Shown: one piece after another, positions 1 through 7,191 of the stretch
Numbering within the stretch: position 1 is the first letter of the stretch
Layout: each line of letters begins with the position of its first letter
NCBI GenBank assembly: GCA_040756655.1
Contig: JBFLYN010000001.1
Location: 1-64,000, forward strand
Length of the DNA: 64,000 bases
Direction of reading: 5' to 3'
Origin: JBFLYN01 sp040756655
GTDB lineage: Bacteria > Bacillota > Sulfobacillia > UBA8153
The notes under the pieces: model-generated
What the model saw: only the letters and a program-made list of their open reading frames with translations
Database searches by the model: none
Told to the model about the DNA's origin: nothing
Program-made: the position numbers and the translations under genes

Positions 1-19
1 TCTGGTTGTGTTGTTGCAT
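1..19 (-). CDS. 5' start of a gene leaving the window (possible IS transposase)
   Basis: On the minus strand an ATG at 17-19 is preceded, 10 nt away, by AGGAGG. The first codons read MQQHNQ before the window ends. Position just inside a presumed IS end suggests the first transposase gene (istA-like), but six residues cannot identify it. Confidence 0.35.
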
Positions 20-183
20 TGGTTTCCCGCCTCCTGGTCTTTGTCTGGTATGTTTAGCCACTACCATCTTGCCAGGAGGCTTTTCTATTGTCAAAGACCG
101 TTCACAACCCTACAGGAATGCTCTCATGGTGACATTTTCTCAGTCCCACTAATGAGGTGACAATATCACTGTCCGACTACACA
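1..183 (-). mobile_element. terminal part of an IS21-like insertion sequence
   Basis: Two similar 20-22 bp tandem units lie at about 113-135 and 155-177, each beginning GTGACA and running into CAGTCCCAC or CTGTCCGAC. Read on the minus strand, the element would begin TGTAGTCGGACAG at 181 or TGTGTAG at 183. Tandem terminal repeats and a TG...CA end are typical of the IS21 family. A minus-strand start codon with a good ribosome-binding site lies inside at 17-19 and reads out of the window, as istA would. Family assignment is inference because the transposase is not visible. A 9-bp inverted repeat (29-37 with 72-80, GCCTCCTGG/CCAGGAGGC, followed by TTTTCT) also lies here. Confidence 0.4.
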
Positions 184-197
184 CGAAACAACCCGGC

Positions 198-226
198 TTG
201 ACATGGTATCCCAGATGTGGTACACT
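198..226 (+). promoter_or_regulatory. sigma-A-type promoter
   Basis: A perfect TTGACA (198-203) is followed after 17 nt by TACACT (221-226). It lies about 15 bp outside the IS end and about 290 bp upstream of the first complete gene, so it may drive that gene with a long leader. The leader at 230-440 shows no other feature I recognise. Confidence 0.5.
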
Positions 227-512
227 TAGGTAAGAAGTAACACACCATGTACTGCACCTCAGCCCCGGCATCTCACCTCCTATTTCGTTAGAGTCTCAAG
301 TAGTGGTGTAATTCCTCTGTTGGTTCCTTAGTCGCGATTGTGCCATGATGCGCACCCTAGCGCCTAAATCCTTGGTGGCCAAGCATGATGCTTGTGGGCT
401 AAGACTGAACCAGCCTGACTAGCCAGGTCACTCCACAGTCATGAAGGGGGAGATAGGAAGTGGGCCAGGGGAACAGGCCCATGTGGAAGGGATACCAAAC
501 AGTCTCATTATC

Positions 513-1181
513 ATGGAGGTGAGTTTAGTATCTCGCAAAGGTCGGTTGAGGTGGGTATCCATCGTGTTGCTCTGCATCTTCTCTGTGCAGTCTTTCGGGC
601 CAGCGCGAACCGCGTGGGCTGAAGAAGCCTCCATTCAGTCTGGCTTGACCAGAGTGTGGAGTTACAAGTGGTCAGATGGACGTGTGTACATGGCGGATGA
701 GAAGACCGGTGTCATGTCGTTCATCTGGGATCTAGGTCTGACTATACTAGGCCATTACTATACCACGGTAGCGACGGTTCTCAACACGCTTTTCGGTATT
801 GCTACGCCTACCGCGTCCTATGCGGGGGCCTCGGTGTGGTACTCCTTCTCGTGGGTGCATAAGTATGTAGAGGTGGACACCGGTAGCGGGTGGGCGGTGT
901 ACTACGAGGCCGTGTCAAGAGAATGGCATCGACACTTCGCGGGAACATACGTTGACGAACATGGTGAAACCAAAATGAAGGACCCAGTTAATCAGGGATG
1001 CTATAGAACTGAATACTCCCCGAACTTTAACGACGAAACATGGCTTATGAACGAGGCCTACTGGCGGTGGCTCACTGGCGGACAGCCTGGATACGAGGAC
1101 TGGACGACAACTTTCCCAGACCCGCCTCCTGTTGACAGCGTTCCTGAAGAGCCCGAGGAGGATAGCGAGATCAATGACTGA
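513..1181 (+). CDS. secreted protein of unknown function
   Basis: About 222 residues from the ATG at 513. The open frame extends to an ATG at 441, but the start at 513 places a normal signal peptide at the N terminus: a basic stretch (SRKGRLR), a hydrophobic core (IVLLCIFSV) and an AWA-EE signal-peptidase-like site. No strong ribosome-binding site decides the start. The mature part is rich in aromatic residues (many Trp and Tyr), includes a hydrophobic, Ala/Thr-rich stretch, and ends in an acidic Pro-rich tail (DPPPVDSVPEEPEED). I recognise no family. The stop overlaps the ATG of the next gene, so the two are probably co-transcribed. Base composition is less GC-rich than the core genes, which fits accessory DNA beside an IS element. 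Confidence 0.6.
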   Translation: MEVSLVSRKGRLRWVSIVLLCIFSVQSFGPARTAWAEEASIQSGLTRVWSYKWSDGRVYMADEKTGVMSFIWDLGLTILGHYYTTVATVLNTLFGIATPTASYAGASVWYSFSWVHKYVEVDTGSGWAVYYEAVSREWHRHFAGTYVDEHGETKMKDPVNQGCYRTEYSPNFNDETWLMNEAYWRWLTGGQPGYEDWTTTFPDPPPVDSVPEEPEEDSEIND

Positions 1182-1761
1182 TATACCTCGCCGCCTTTCA
1201 AGACGTTTCCGGCGCCTCGTGATCACAGGTGGTATGTTGACTGCGTGCGTCCTGGCAGTCTGGCTGTACAATTCCAGCAACTCGGTGCAAGTAAACAGAC
1301 TGGTTCGTCCCTTTCGCGATGACCGGGCGGTTTTTGTTGACGCCATTGCCCACACCGGTCTGGAGTTTGATTTCACATGGCGTGTTGGCCAGGCTGGCCC
1401 GGAGTTTCCCGGCATGGTCGAATTGGACGGGCAAATGATAGTAACCAACACCAGCAACAAAGCAGCAACCAATTTACGGATAGCCGTCTGGCTCAGCCCC
1501 GAGATGCAGGAACTGACCGGCCAGTGGATGCCTACCCCCACCGCCCGGCCCCTCGACTTGGCTGCACATGGGGAAAGGGGTTACAGAGCACACTTCCTCT
1601 GGCCGGGTGATCGCAACCGTGTGCCCGCTCCAGGCAAGCTTGATGTCGGCGAGGACCAGCTGTTCTGGCAGGTGCTGTCAACCCCGGCGCGGGTGCGCAT
1701 ACGCTGGAATAGGCGGGAATTCCACGTCCTGGTCTACCCGCGTGTCATCGCTGACCCTTGA
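1174..1761 (+). CDS. membrane-anchored protein of unknown function
   Basis: 195 residues from the ATG at 1174, which overlaps the previous stop by eight bases. GAGGAGG lies 12 nt upstream. The N terminus is very basic (RRLSRRFRRL) and precedes one membrane helix (ITGGMLTACVLAVWLY), so the rest should be extracellular. The outer part contains a beta-rich segment (MIVTNTSNKAATNLRIAVWL) that resembles a small immunoglobulin-like or DUF11-like fold, and further predicted strands to the C terminus. No catalytic motif is visible. It is likely the partner of the secreted protein upstream. Function unknown. Confidence 0.6.
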   Translation: MTDIPRRLSRRFRRLVITGGMLTACVLAVWLYNSSNSVQVNRLVRPFRDDRAVFVDAIAHTGLEFDFTWRVGQAGPEFPGMVELDGQMIVTNTSNKAATNLRIAVWLSPEMQELTGQWMPTPTARPLDLAAHGERGYRAHFLWPGDRNRVPAPGKLDVGEDQLFWQVLSTPARVRIRWNRREFHVLVYPRVIADP

Positions 1762-1895
1762 CGCCGGATAGTGGGCCAAATCGAGGAGGTGGGTGGTCAG
1801 CCCGAGTCCTCACACACCACCCGGCCTCCGGGCCCGCACCGGGTAGTTCAACAGGCCCTCCGGAGTTCACGAGTGCAGCGGTGAAGCTGATGAGT

Positions 1896-1934
1896 CCCTG
1901 GGCGCGCCAGATGGCTGCGCCCAGGGCTGCGTTT
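1896..1934 (+). terminator. hairpin, possible terminator
   Basis: A perfect 10-bp stem (CCCTGGGCGC/GCGCCCAGGG) is followed four bases later by TTTT. It lies 135 bp after the preceding stop codon, farther than usual. Confidence 0.4.
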
Positions 1935-2353
1935 TGCGGTCCTCCAACAGCCCGCATTTTCGTCTTTACAGGACGCGTCGGGGTGGATTCCCCTGACAGG
2001 TCCTACTACGGCCACTCGTGGAGCGTCCGGTACGGAATGGATGTGCGGGCTTAACCTCCGAAGCCGCAGGGCACGTTCGAGAACGCCGTCGTTGGCAGGA
2101 AGGCTACGCTTACGGTTGGGGCGTTACCTGATAACCGGCGTGACCTTGGAGGAATCCAGTGCCGGGCGCCCCGGTGAGTTCGGAACCTTGAGCTTACCCG
2201 CGATTCCCAGCGGTTCGCTGTTATGAGTGTCCGCCAGTTGTGTGCCGCAGGAGGCTACGCACCAACTGTGCAAGCAAGTGCCAGGGGGCCCCGGAGGAAG
2301 CCGCGCTGTAGGCGGCAGGCAGTCCAGGCTGAGCAGATTTTCCGGACCTCCCG

Positions 2354-2381
2354 GCAGGAAAAAAAAGGTAGCGTGGAGAAT
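2354..2381 (+). promoter_or_regulatory. sigma-H promoter of the spoIIA operon
   Basis: GCAGGAAAA (2354-2362) fits the sigma-H -35 consensus RnAGGAnWW. After 12 nt, GGAGAAT (2375-2381) fits the -10 consensus RnnGAAT. In Bacillus the spoIIA operon is transcribed by sigma-H together with Spo0A-P, so location and sequence agree. I did not find a clear Spo0A box. Confidence 0.7.
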
Positions 2382-2444
2382 CCCCGGGCTGACTGATGCG
2401 AAGGGAGAGAACCGGCGGGAGACCAGCTCCCTCCCGGGCAACGT

Positions 2445-2768
2445 ATGCTGAAACTCAGTTTCCGCCAGGACAACGGGTGGCTCAGGGCATCCGTGCAGGG
2501 AGAGCTGGATGTGGCCTCTGCCCCGGTGTTCCGGGCCCGTATCCAGGAAGCGCTGGACGAACACCAGGTGCGCAGGCTGGTCCTAGACCTCAGGGATCTT
2601 ACCTTCATAGACTCTTCCGGCGTAGGGGCCATACTCGGCAGGTATCGCCAGCTGGCGGCCTTGCGGGGAGAGATGAGGGTGGTAGGGGTTTCCGCGCGTA
2701 TCAGGCCGGTGCTGGAGTTGTCGGGGCTGGGGCGGATCGTCCCACTAGAGCGTGCTCAAGGGAGATGA
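2445..2768 (+). CDS. spoIIAA: anti-sigma F factor antagonist SpoIIAA
   Basis: 107 residues, a single STAS domain. In the forespore, dephosphorylated SpoIIAA binds SpoIIAB and frees sigma-F; SpoIIAB inactivates it by phosphorylating a serine. The expected site is present in DLTFIDSSGVGA, with Ser58 the equivalent of the Bacillus phosphoserine. Length matches the family (about 117). It is the first gene of the spoIIAA-spoIIAB-sigF operon and lies about 60 bp after a sigma-H promoter. No clear ribosome-binding site precedes the ATG. The stop lies within the spoIIAB ribosome-binding site. Confidence 0.95.
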   Translation: MLKLSFRQDNGWLRASVQGELDVASAPVFRARIQEALDEHQVRRLVLDLRDLTFIDSSGVGAILGRYRQLAALRGEMRVVGVSARIRPVLELSGLGRIVPLERAQGR

Positions 2769-2772
2769 TGGA

Positions 2773-3204
2773 ATGAACGCGGCCGACTACATGATACTGG
2801 AACTGCCCAGTCGCGAGGACAACGTGGCCCTGGCCCGGGTGGTGGTGGGGGCATTTGCGGCCCGGCTGGATTTTACCCTGGCTGAGATCGAGGAGATCAA
2901 GGTGGCGGTATCCGAGGCAGTCACCAACGCCGTCGTGCACGGATACCGGGAGAGCCCGGGCGTGGTGCGCATCCAGGCCCACGTGGATGATGGCCGCCTG
3001 GTGGTTAGCGTCAGCGACCGTGGCGTTGGCATCGAGGACATCGCCCAGGCCCGGGAGCCTGCCTTCTCCACGGTTCCTGAGCGCATGGGCATGGGGTTTG
3101 CTTTCATGGAGTCCTTCAGCGATGAACTCTCGGTGGAATCCATGCCCGGGCAGGGCACCACCGTCCGCATGACCAAACGGCCCCAGCACCGCACCGTCGG
3201 CTGA
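2773..3204 (+). CDS. spoIIAB: anti-sigma F factor / serine kinase SpoIIAB
   Basis: 143 residues, a GHKL ATPase that holds sigma-F inactive before septation and phosphorylates SpoIIAA. The Bergerat boxes are intact: EAVTNAVVHGY (about 48-58, with the Mg-binding Asn52), DRGVGI (82-87) and GMGF (106-109). The ATG at 2773 was preferred over an upstream in-frame GTG at 2752 because GGAGATGA lies five bases before it and the protein then has the usual length. Translation is probably coupled to spoIIAA. Confidence 0.95.
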   Translation: MNAADYMILELPSREDNVALARVVVGAFAARLDFTLAEIEEIKVAVSEAVTNAVVHGYRESPGVVRIQAHVDDGRLVVSVSDRGVGIEDIAQAREPAFSTVPERMGMGFAFMESFSDELSVESMPGQGTTVRMTKRPQHRTVG

Positions 3205-3220
3205 CCGGGGGGGACAGGCG

Positions 3221-3976
3221 TTGTCCGTCAAGGAGTTTCCCAGGGCCGCCGGCATGCTCGAGTGCCTGAGGCTGGCGCAGGCCGGCGACCCGGCCGCCCG
3301 GGAGGATATGGTCAAGAACAATACCGGGCTGGTGTGGAGCGCCGTCCGGCGTTTCATCCGCAGCGGGGAGGACCCGGAGGACCTGTTCCAGATCGGGTGC
3401 GTCGGCCTGATGAAGGCCATCGACAAGTTCGACCCGGCCTACCAGGTGCAGTTTTCCACCTACGCTGTACCCTTGATCATCGGCGAGATCAGGCGGCATC
3501 TCAGGGACCAGGGGCAGCTCAAGGTCTCCCGGTCCCTCAAGGAACTGGTCGCCCGCGTATCCCGCACCCGGGCTGCCCTGGCCGCGTCCGACGGCACAGA
3601 GCCCACGGTCGCCGCCATCGCCGCCGCCCTGGACATCGCACCCGCCGACGTGGTGGAGGCCATGGAAGCCACCCGCCCGCTGGCCCACCTGGAAGAGCAG
3701 ATCGGTGGCGATGACGTGGACCCGGTGCTGCTTCAGGACCGGGTCGAGCTACAACAGGCCGGTGAGAGCCAGTGGCTCAACCAGGTGGCGGTGAGGCAGA
3801 GTCTCGGGTGCCTGGACTCCCGCCTCCGCAAAGTGATCCTGCTCCGCTTCTTCGCCGACCGCACCCAGTCGGAAGTGGCCGCCGCCATGGGCCTTTCCCA
3901 GGCGCAAGTCTCCCGGTTGGAGCGGCAGGCCCTGGCCGAACTTCGGGCCATGCTGGAACCCGGGTTCACACCTTGA
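3221..3976 (+). CDS. sigF: RNA polymerase sigma-F factor
   Basis: 251 residues from a TTG start at 3221. It is the first forespore-specific sigma factor. Region 2 (about 30-100) has EDLFQIGCVGLMKAIDKFD and FSTYAVPLIIGEIRR, typical of the sigma-F/G/B group. Region 3 lies at about 125-155, and region 4 (about 200-245) ends in a helix-turn-helix (SEVAAAMGLSQAQVSRLE). It is the last gene of the spoIIA operon. Its 3' end overlaps the convergent MATE gene by 11 bp. Whether it could be sigma-G is decided by the spoIIAA-spoIIAB context, which is diagnostic of sigF. Confidence 0.95.
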   Translation: MSVKEFPRAAGMLECLRLAQAGDPAAREDMVKNNTGLVWSAVRRFIRSGEDPEDLFQIGCVGLMKAIDKFDPAYQVQFSTYAVPLIIGEIRRHLRDQGQLKVSRSLKELVARVSRTRAALAASDGTEPTVAAIAAALDIAPADVVEAMEATRPLAHLEEQIGGDDVDPVLLQDRVELQQAGESQWLNQVAVRQSLGCLDSRLRKVILLRFFADRTQSEVAAAMGLSQAQVSRLERQALAELRAMLEPGFTP

Positions 3977-5327
3977 TCTTCTGCCACTGCCCCTGCTGGA
4001 ACCGGTAGATCAACCCCGACGACCGCACTACCCAGTCCAGCGCCATGGCCACCCACGCCCCGGCCAGTCCCATCTTGAACACCACCACCAGGAGGTAGGC
4101 CAGCCCCAGCCGGACGAGCCAGGTCCCGGCTACCGTTATGTACATAACGTAAAGCGTGTCTCCGGCTCCCCGGAGCGCGCCCGAGAAGACGAAGCCCGCC
4201 GCCTGGAAAGCCTGGGCCAGTCCCATGATACGCAGGCAGATGACCCCCAGGCGGATCACCTCTGCATCGGGGGTGTAGAGCCGCATGAGGACGTGCGGGA
4301 AGGTGAACAGGAGGAGGCCCACTCCGCCCATTCCCATCATGGCCAGCCTGCCGGACTCCCAGCCGCTGCGCCTGGCCGCTTCCGGGTCGCCCGCGCCCAG
4401 GCTCTGGCCCACCAGGGCGGTGGCTGCCACCGCAAAGCCCATGCCCGGCATGTAGGACACGGACTCGGCATTGAGGGCGATGGCATGGGCGGCGAAGGCC
4501 ACCGTGCCCAGGCTGGCCACGATGCGCACGTACAACACCTGGGCCCCGCTCATGACCACCCGCTCCATGGCCGCTGGCACGCCGACCCTGAGTATGCGGG
4601 ACCAGGTGGGCGGGTGCACGCGTACCAGGGCCGCGAGTGAGAACTTCAGACCCGCCCGTCCTTTCAACACCAGGTAGAGCAGGATCAACCCGCCCGTGGA
4701 CCGGGCCAAAGATGTGGCGATGGCCGCGCCCTGCACGCCCAGGGCAGGAAACCCCAGGTGGCCAAAAATGAGCACCCAGTTGCCGAAAACGTTCAGGAGG
4801 TTGATACCCACGTTAACCTTCATGGGGGTGCGCGTATCCCCGGCCCCGCGCAGCGCCCCTCCCAGCATGGCGGAGATGAGCATGAACACGATGCCGGGCA
4901 CCAGGTTGCGTATGTACACCGCCCCGGTGCTGACCACCTCGGGTTCTCCGCCCATGAGCAAGATAACGGGCTCGGCGAACACAAAGCCTGCGGCCGCCAC
5001 CACCACGCCCAGTCCCACGGCCATGAGGATGGACTGGGCGGTGACATACCCGGCCCCTTCCCGGTCGCCTGCGCCCACGCAGCGGGCGACGATGGCGGTG
5101 GTGCCCACGCTGATACCCATAAACAGCGCCGCCACGAAGAAGAAGGGCTGGAAACTGAGGCCGATGCCGGCCACCGCCACGGCCCCCAGCCGCCCGATCA
5201 TGATCATGTCCACCATGTGAGTGAGCGTCCCCAGAGCGTGTTCGGCCATGACCGGCCACGCCAGGGATAGGACCCGGCCCCGGACTTCAGCACGGGTTTT
5301 CCCGGCAACTACCACGGCGTCCTGCAA
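3966..5327 (-). CDS. MATE family multidrug/cation efflux protein
   Basis: 453 residues with about 12 membrane helices in two homologous halves. It is an antiporter (Na+ or H+ coupled) of the NorM/DinF group in the cytoplasmic membrane. The repeated signature GGALRGAGDTRTPM (first half) and SGALRGAGDTLYVM (second half) is typical. An open frame extends upstream to 5456, but I place the start at TTG 5325-5327 because AAGGAGG lies eight bases before it and the length then matches the family. It is convergent with sigF (11-bp overlap) and sits between two sporulation operons that are often adjacent. Substrate unknown. Confidence 0.9.
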   Translation of the reverse strand: MQDAVVVAGKTRAEVRGRVLSLAWPVMAEHALGTLTHMVDMIMIGRLGAVAVAGIGLSFQPFFFVAALFMGISVGTTAIVARCVGAGDREGAGYVTAQSILMAVGLGVVVAAAGFVFAEPVILLMGGEPEVVSTGAVYIRNLVPGIVFMLISAMLGGALRGAGDTRTPMKVNVGINLLNVFGNWVLIFGHLGFPALGVQGAAIATSLARSTGGLILLYLVLKGRAGLKFSLAALVRVHPPTWSRILRVGVPAAMERVVMSGAQVLYVRIVASLGTVAFAAHAIALNAESVSYMPGMGFAVAATALVGQSLGAGDPEAARRSGWESGRLAMMGMGGVGLLLFTFPHVLMRLYTPDAEVIRLGVICLRIMGLAQAFQAAGFVFSGALRGAGDTLYVMYITVAGTWLVRLGLAYLLVVVFKMGLAGAWVAMALDWVVRSSGLIYRFQQGQWQKIKV

Positions 5328-5422
5328 GCTCCCGGCCTCCTTGTGAAAGCATGAACACAACATTTCTTCGTCGCCCGTAGCAAATCCTGCCGGCAGTGAC
5401 GCGCGACGGTGCTGGGCTTTCT

Positions 5423-5452
5423 GCATATTCGTGCCACGTCGTGCGGATACTA
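5423..5452 (+). promoter_or_regulatory. sigma-G-like promoter of the spoVA operon
   Basis: GCATA (5423-5427) and GATACTA (5446-5452) are separated by 18 nt. This fits forespore sigma-G promoters (GMATR, 17-18 nt, CATnMTA) with one mismatch in the -10 box. It lies 18 bp before the spoVAA start. The spoVA operon of Bacillus is controlled by sigma-G. Confidence 0.6.
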
Positions 5453-5470
5453 GCACTCGGGGTGGCGCGG

Positions 5471-6064
5471 ATGGCGGCAGCAGGCAACACCGTTTTCGTA
5501 CTGGTACGCAACAAGGTCAAGGCTACCCCGGGCCAGGTTCTTACCGTGTCCGACCTGGCTGAACTGAGCGGGGATGCACCGCTGGTAGAGGCCTTAGGTG
5601 GGTTACCGGTGGTGGCCAGCGCCCAGCCGTACCGCACTGTCTCCGCCCTGGCCATCGCCAGGACCGTGCGGGCGTCGGCCCCCCAGGCCGACTTGCAGCT
5701 TCTGGGTGCCACCGGAGCGGTCATCCACGGTGCTGAGGCCGTATCGCCGCTGGTGGCCACCGCCCGCGCAGTGGTGGTGAGTATTTTCCTGTTCCTTGGA
5801 GCGGGCCTGGCCATTATAAACTTCCATGCAGATGTGAGCATGCCCGAGGCGCTCAACACCGTGTACCAGATGGTGGTAGGGCAGGCGGCCGCAAGCCCCC
5901 TCGCCCTGCAGGTCCCCTACTCCCTGGGCGTGGGGTTGGGCGTAATGTTGTTCTTCCGCGGGCTGGGAAAGACGTCCGGCGAGGTCGGGCCGCTGGAACT
6001 GGAAACCGACAGCTACGAGAAGAAACTCGACGACCATTACCGCTCGTGCGGGTCGAGCGGGTAG
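5471..6064 (+). CDS. spoVAA: stage V sporulation protein AA
   Basis: 197 residues. It is part of the SpoVA complex in the inner spore membrane that moves dipicolinic acid and calcium into the forespore and releases it on germination. The N-terminal soluble domain (VFVLVRNKVKATPGQVLTVSDLA) matches SpoVAA, followed by two membrane helices (about 120-140 and 165-185). The start at ATG 5471 was chosen because the protein then begins like other SpoVAA proteins. An earlier in-frame GTG (5396) lies before the promoter. The 3' end may overlap spoVAB. Confidence 0.88.
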   Translation: MAAAGNTVFVLVRNKVKATPGQVLTVSDLAELSGDAPLVEALGGLPVVASAQPYRTVSALAIARTVRASAPQADLQLLGATGAVIHGAEAVSPLVATARAVVVSIFLFLGAGLAIINFHADVSMPEALNTVYQMVVGQAAASPLALQVPYSLGVGLGVMLFFRGLGKTSGEVGPLELETDSYEKKLDDHYRSCGSSG

Positions 6065-6069
6065 CCGGG

Positions 6070-6495
6070 ATGCTGGTGCTTAGGATGGCCGCCGTGGCCA
6101 TCATGGGGCTAGGTGGTGGCACCGTGGTGGGGCTTGCTTTGATCGCGTTTCTTTCGGCACTGGGCGTGATCACGCGACTGGCGGTGATCACCCGCACGGT
6201 CTGGGCATTGCCCTACTACGGGTGGGCGGTGCTGGCCGGCGGTACTGCCGGTAGCCTGCTGCCGCAGCTGGGCGTGAGGGCAAGTCTTCCCGGGGTCTTG
6301 TTGGCCCCGCTGGGACTGGCACTAGGTATGTTTGTGGGCATAGTCGCAGCGTCGCTGACAGAAGTGCTGGACGTCATGCCGGTAGTGGGGAGGAGGCTCC
6401 GGCTGGGGAACGCCTTGCGGTTCTTGGTGGCGGCCCTGGCTCTGGGCAAGGTGGCGGGCTCTCTCCTGTACTGGCTGAATCCCAGGTTTCCCTGA
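6070..6495 (+). CDS. spoVAB: stage V sporulation protein AB
   Basis: 141 residues, nearly all hydrophobic, with about four membrane helices. The opening GLGGGTVVGLALIAFLSALGV is the family hallmark, and the length equals that of Bacillus SpoVAB. It is a membrane component of the spore dipicolinate channel. An in-frame GTG at 6046 would make the gene overlap spoVAA by 19 bp; the ATG at 6070 gives the expected N terminus. Ribosome-binding sites for both are poor, which suggests translational coupling to spoVAA. Confidence 0.85.
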   Translation: MLVLRMAAVAIMGLGGGTVVGLALIAFLSALGVITRLAVITRTVWALPYYGWAVLAGGTAGSLLPQLGVRASLPGVLLAPLGLALGMFVGIVAASLTEVLDVMPVVGRRLRLGNALRFLVAALALGKVAGSLLYWLNPRFP

Positions 6496-6521
6496 AGTCG
6501 GGCAAAAAGGAGGTGATGGTC

Positions 6522-6719
6522 ATGCCCACGGTAAGAGTGCTGGAACTGGTGGGAGAGTCGGCCACCAACTGGCAAGACGCGGCGGCCAGTGCCGTGGCCG
6601 AGGCATCCCGCACTGTCAAGAACATCAGCGGAGTGGAGGTCCTCAACTGGACTGCCAACGTAAAGAACGGGCAGATCGTGCAGTACAAGGCCAACGTCAA
6701 GGTGGCCTACGTGGAATAG
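6522..6719 (+). CDS. dodecin family protein
   Basis: 65 residues. The sequence matches the small dodecin fold (one helix packed on three strands): RVLELVGESATNWQDAAASA, then ASRTVKNISGVEVLNW, then a closing strand (KANVKVAYVE). Dodecins form hollow dodecamers that store flavin and/or coenzyme A. The start at ATG 6522 lies eight bases after a strong GGAGG. Earlier GTG 6513 and ATG 6516 overlap that site. It lies inside the spoVA operon between spoVAB and spoVAC on the same strand with gaps of 13-26 bp, so it is probably expressed in the forespore. This is not part of the Bacillus operon. Confidence 0.9.
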   Translation: MPTVRVLELVGESATNWQDAAASAVAEASRTVKNISGVEVLNWTANVKNGQIVQYKANVKVAYVE

Positions 6720-6732
6720 GGGAGGCAGGGAC

Positions 6733-7188
6733 TTGAGCAAAGCAAACCGGCGCCAGGCCGCGGCCTACCAGCGCATGGTGAACCGCACCACGCCCAAACG
6801 CCCATTAGCCAGGAACTTGTTCTGGGCGTTTGTGGTGGGCGGCAGCATTTGCCTGGTGGGGCAGGTAGTTCTCGCCGCCATCGTGGCCATGGGGGACCTC
6901 ACACCCAAGGAAGCCAGCACCCCTACGGTGGGCGTCATGATCTTCCTGGGGGCGCTCTTTACCGGGTTGGGGCTCTATGACCGGCTGGCCCCCTTGGCCG
7001 GGATGGGGGCCAATCTCCCCATCACCGGCTTTGCCAACTCCATGGTGTCCCCAGCCATGGAATTCCGGCGCGAGGGGTTTGTCCTGGGCGTGTCAGCGCG
7101 CATGTTTACCGTGGCCGGGCCGGTTATCGTGCACGCGGTGACCACTGCCGTCATGGTGGGCTTCATCCAGTACGTGCTGGGCAAGTAA
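6733..7188 (+). CDS. spoVAC: stage V sporulation protein AC
   Basis: 151 residues from a TTG start, with GGAGG seven bases before it. The basic N terminus (NRTTPKRPLARN) is followed by about four membrane helices, with the family motif TPTVGVMIFLGALFTGLGLYD and a conserved GANLPITGFANSM loop. SpoVAC is a mechanosensitive-type membrane channel for dipicolinate in the spore inner membrane. SpoVAC, SpoVAD and SpoVAE form the conserved core of the complex and follow one another here. Confidence 0.93.
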   Translation: MSKANRRQAAAYQRMVNRTTPKRPLARNLFWAFVVGGSICLVGQVVLAAIVAMGDLTPKEASTPTVGVMIFLGALFTGLGLYDRLAPLAGMGANLPITGFANSMVSPAMEFRREGFVLGVSARMFTVAGPVIVHAVTTAVMVGFIQYVLGK

Positions 7189-7191
7189 GGC

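Larger units (their letters stand above)
1762..2444. other. 683-bp gene-free region with an inverted repeat
   Basis: No convincing gene is seen. A perfect 10-bp inverted repeat, CCCTGGGCGC (1896-1905) with GCGCCCAGGG (1917-1926), has an 11-nt loop and is followed by CTGCGTTTT. This could be the terminator of the preceding pair. The stretch from about 1990 to 2340 is GC-rich and structured but matches no riboswitch class I know. The last 90 bp carry the sigma-H promoter of the spoIIA operon. Confidence 0.5.
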
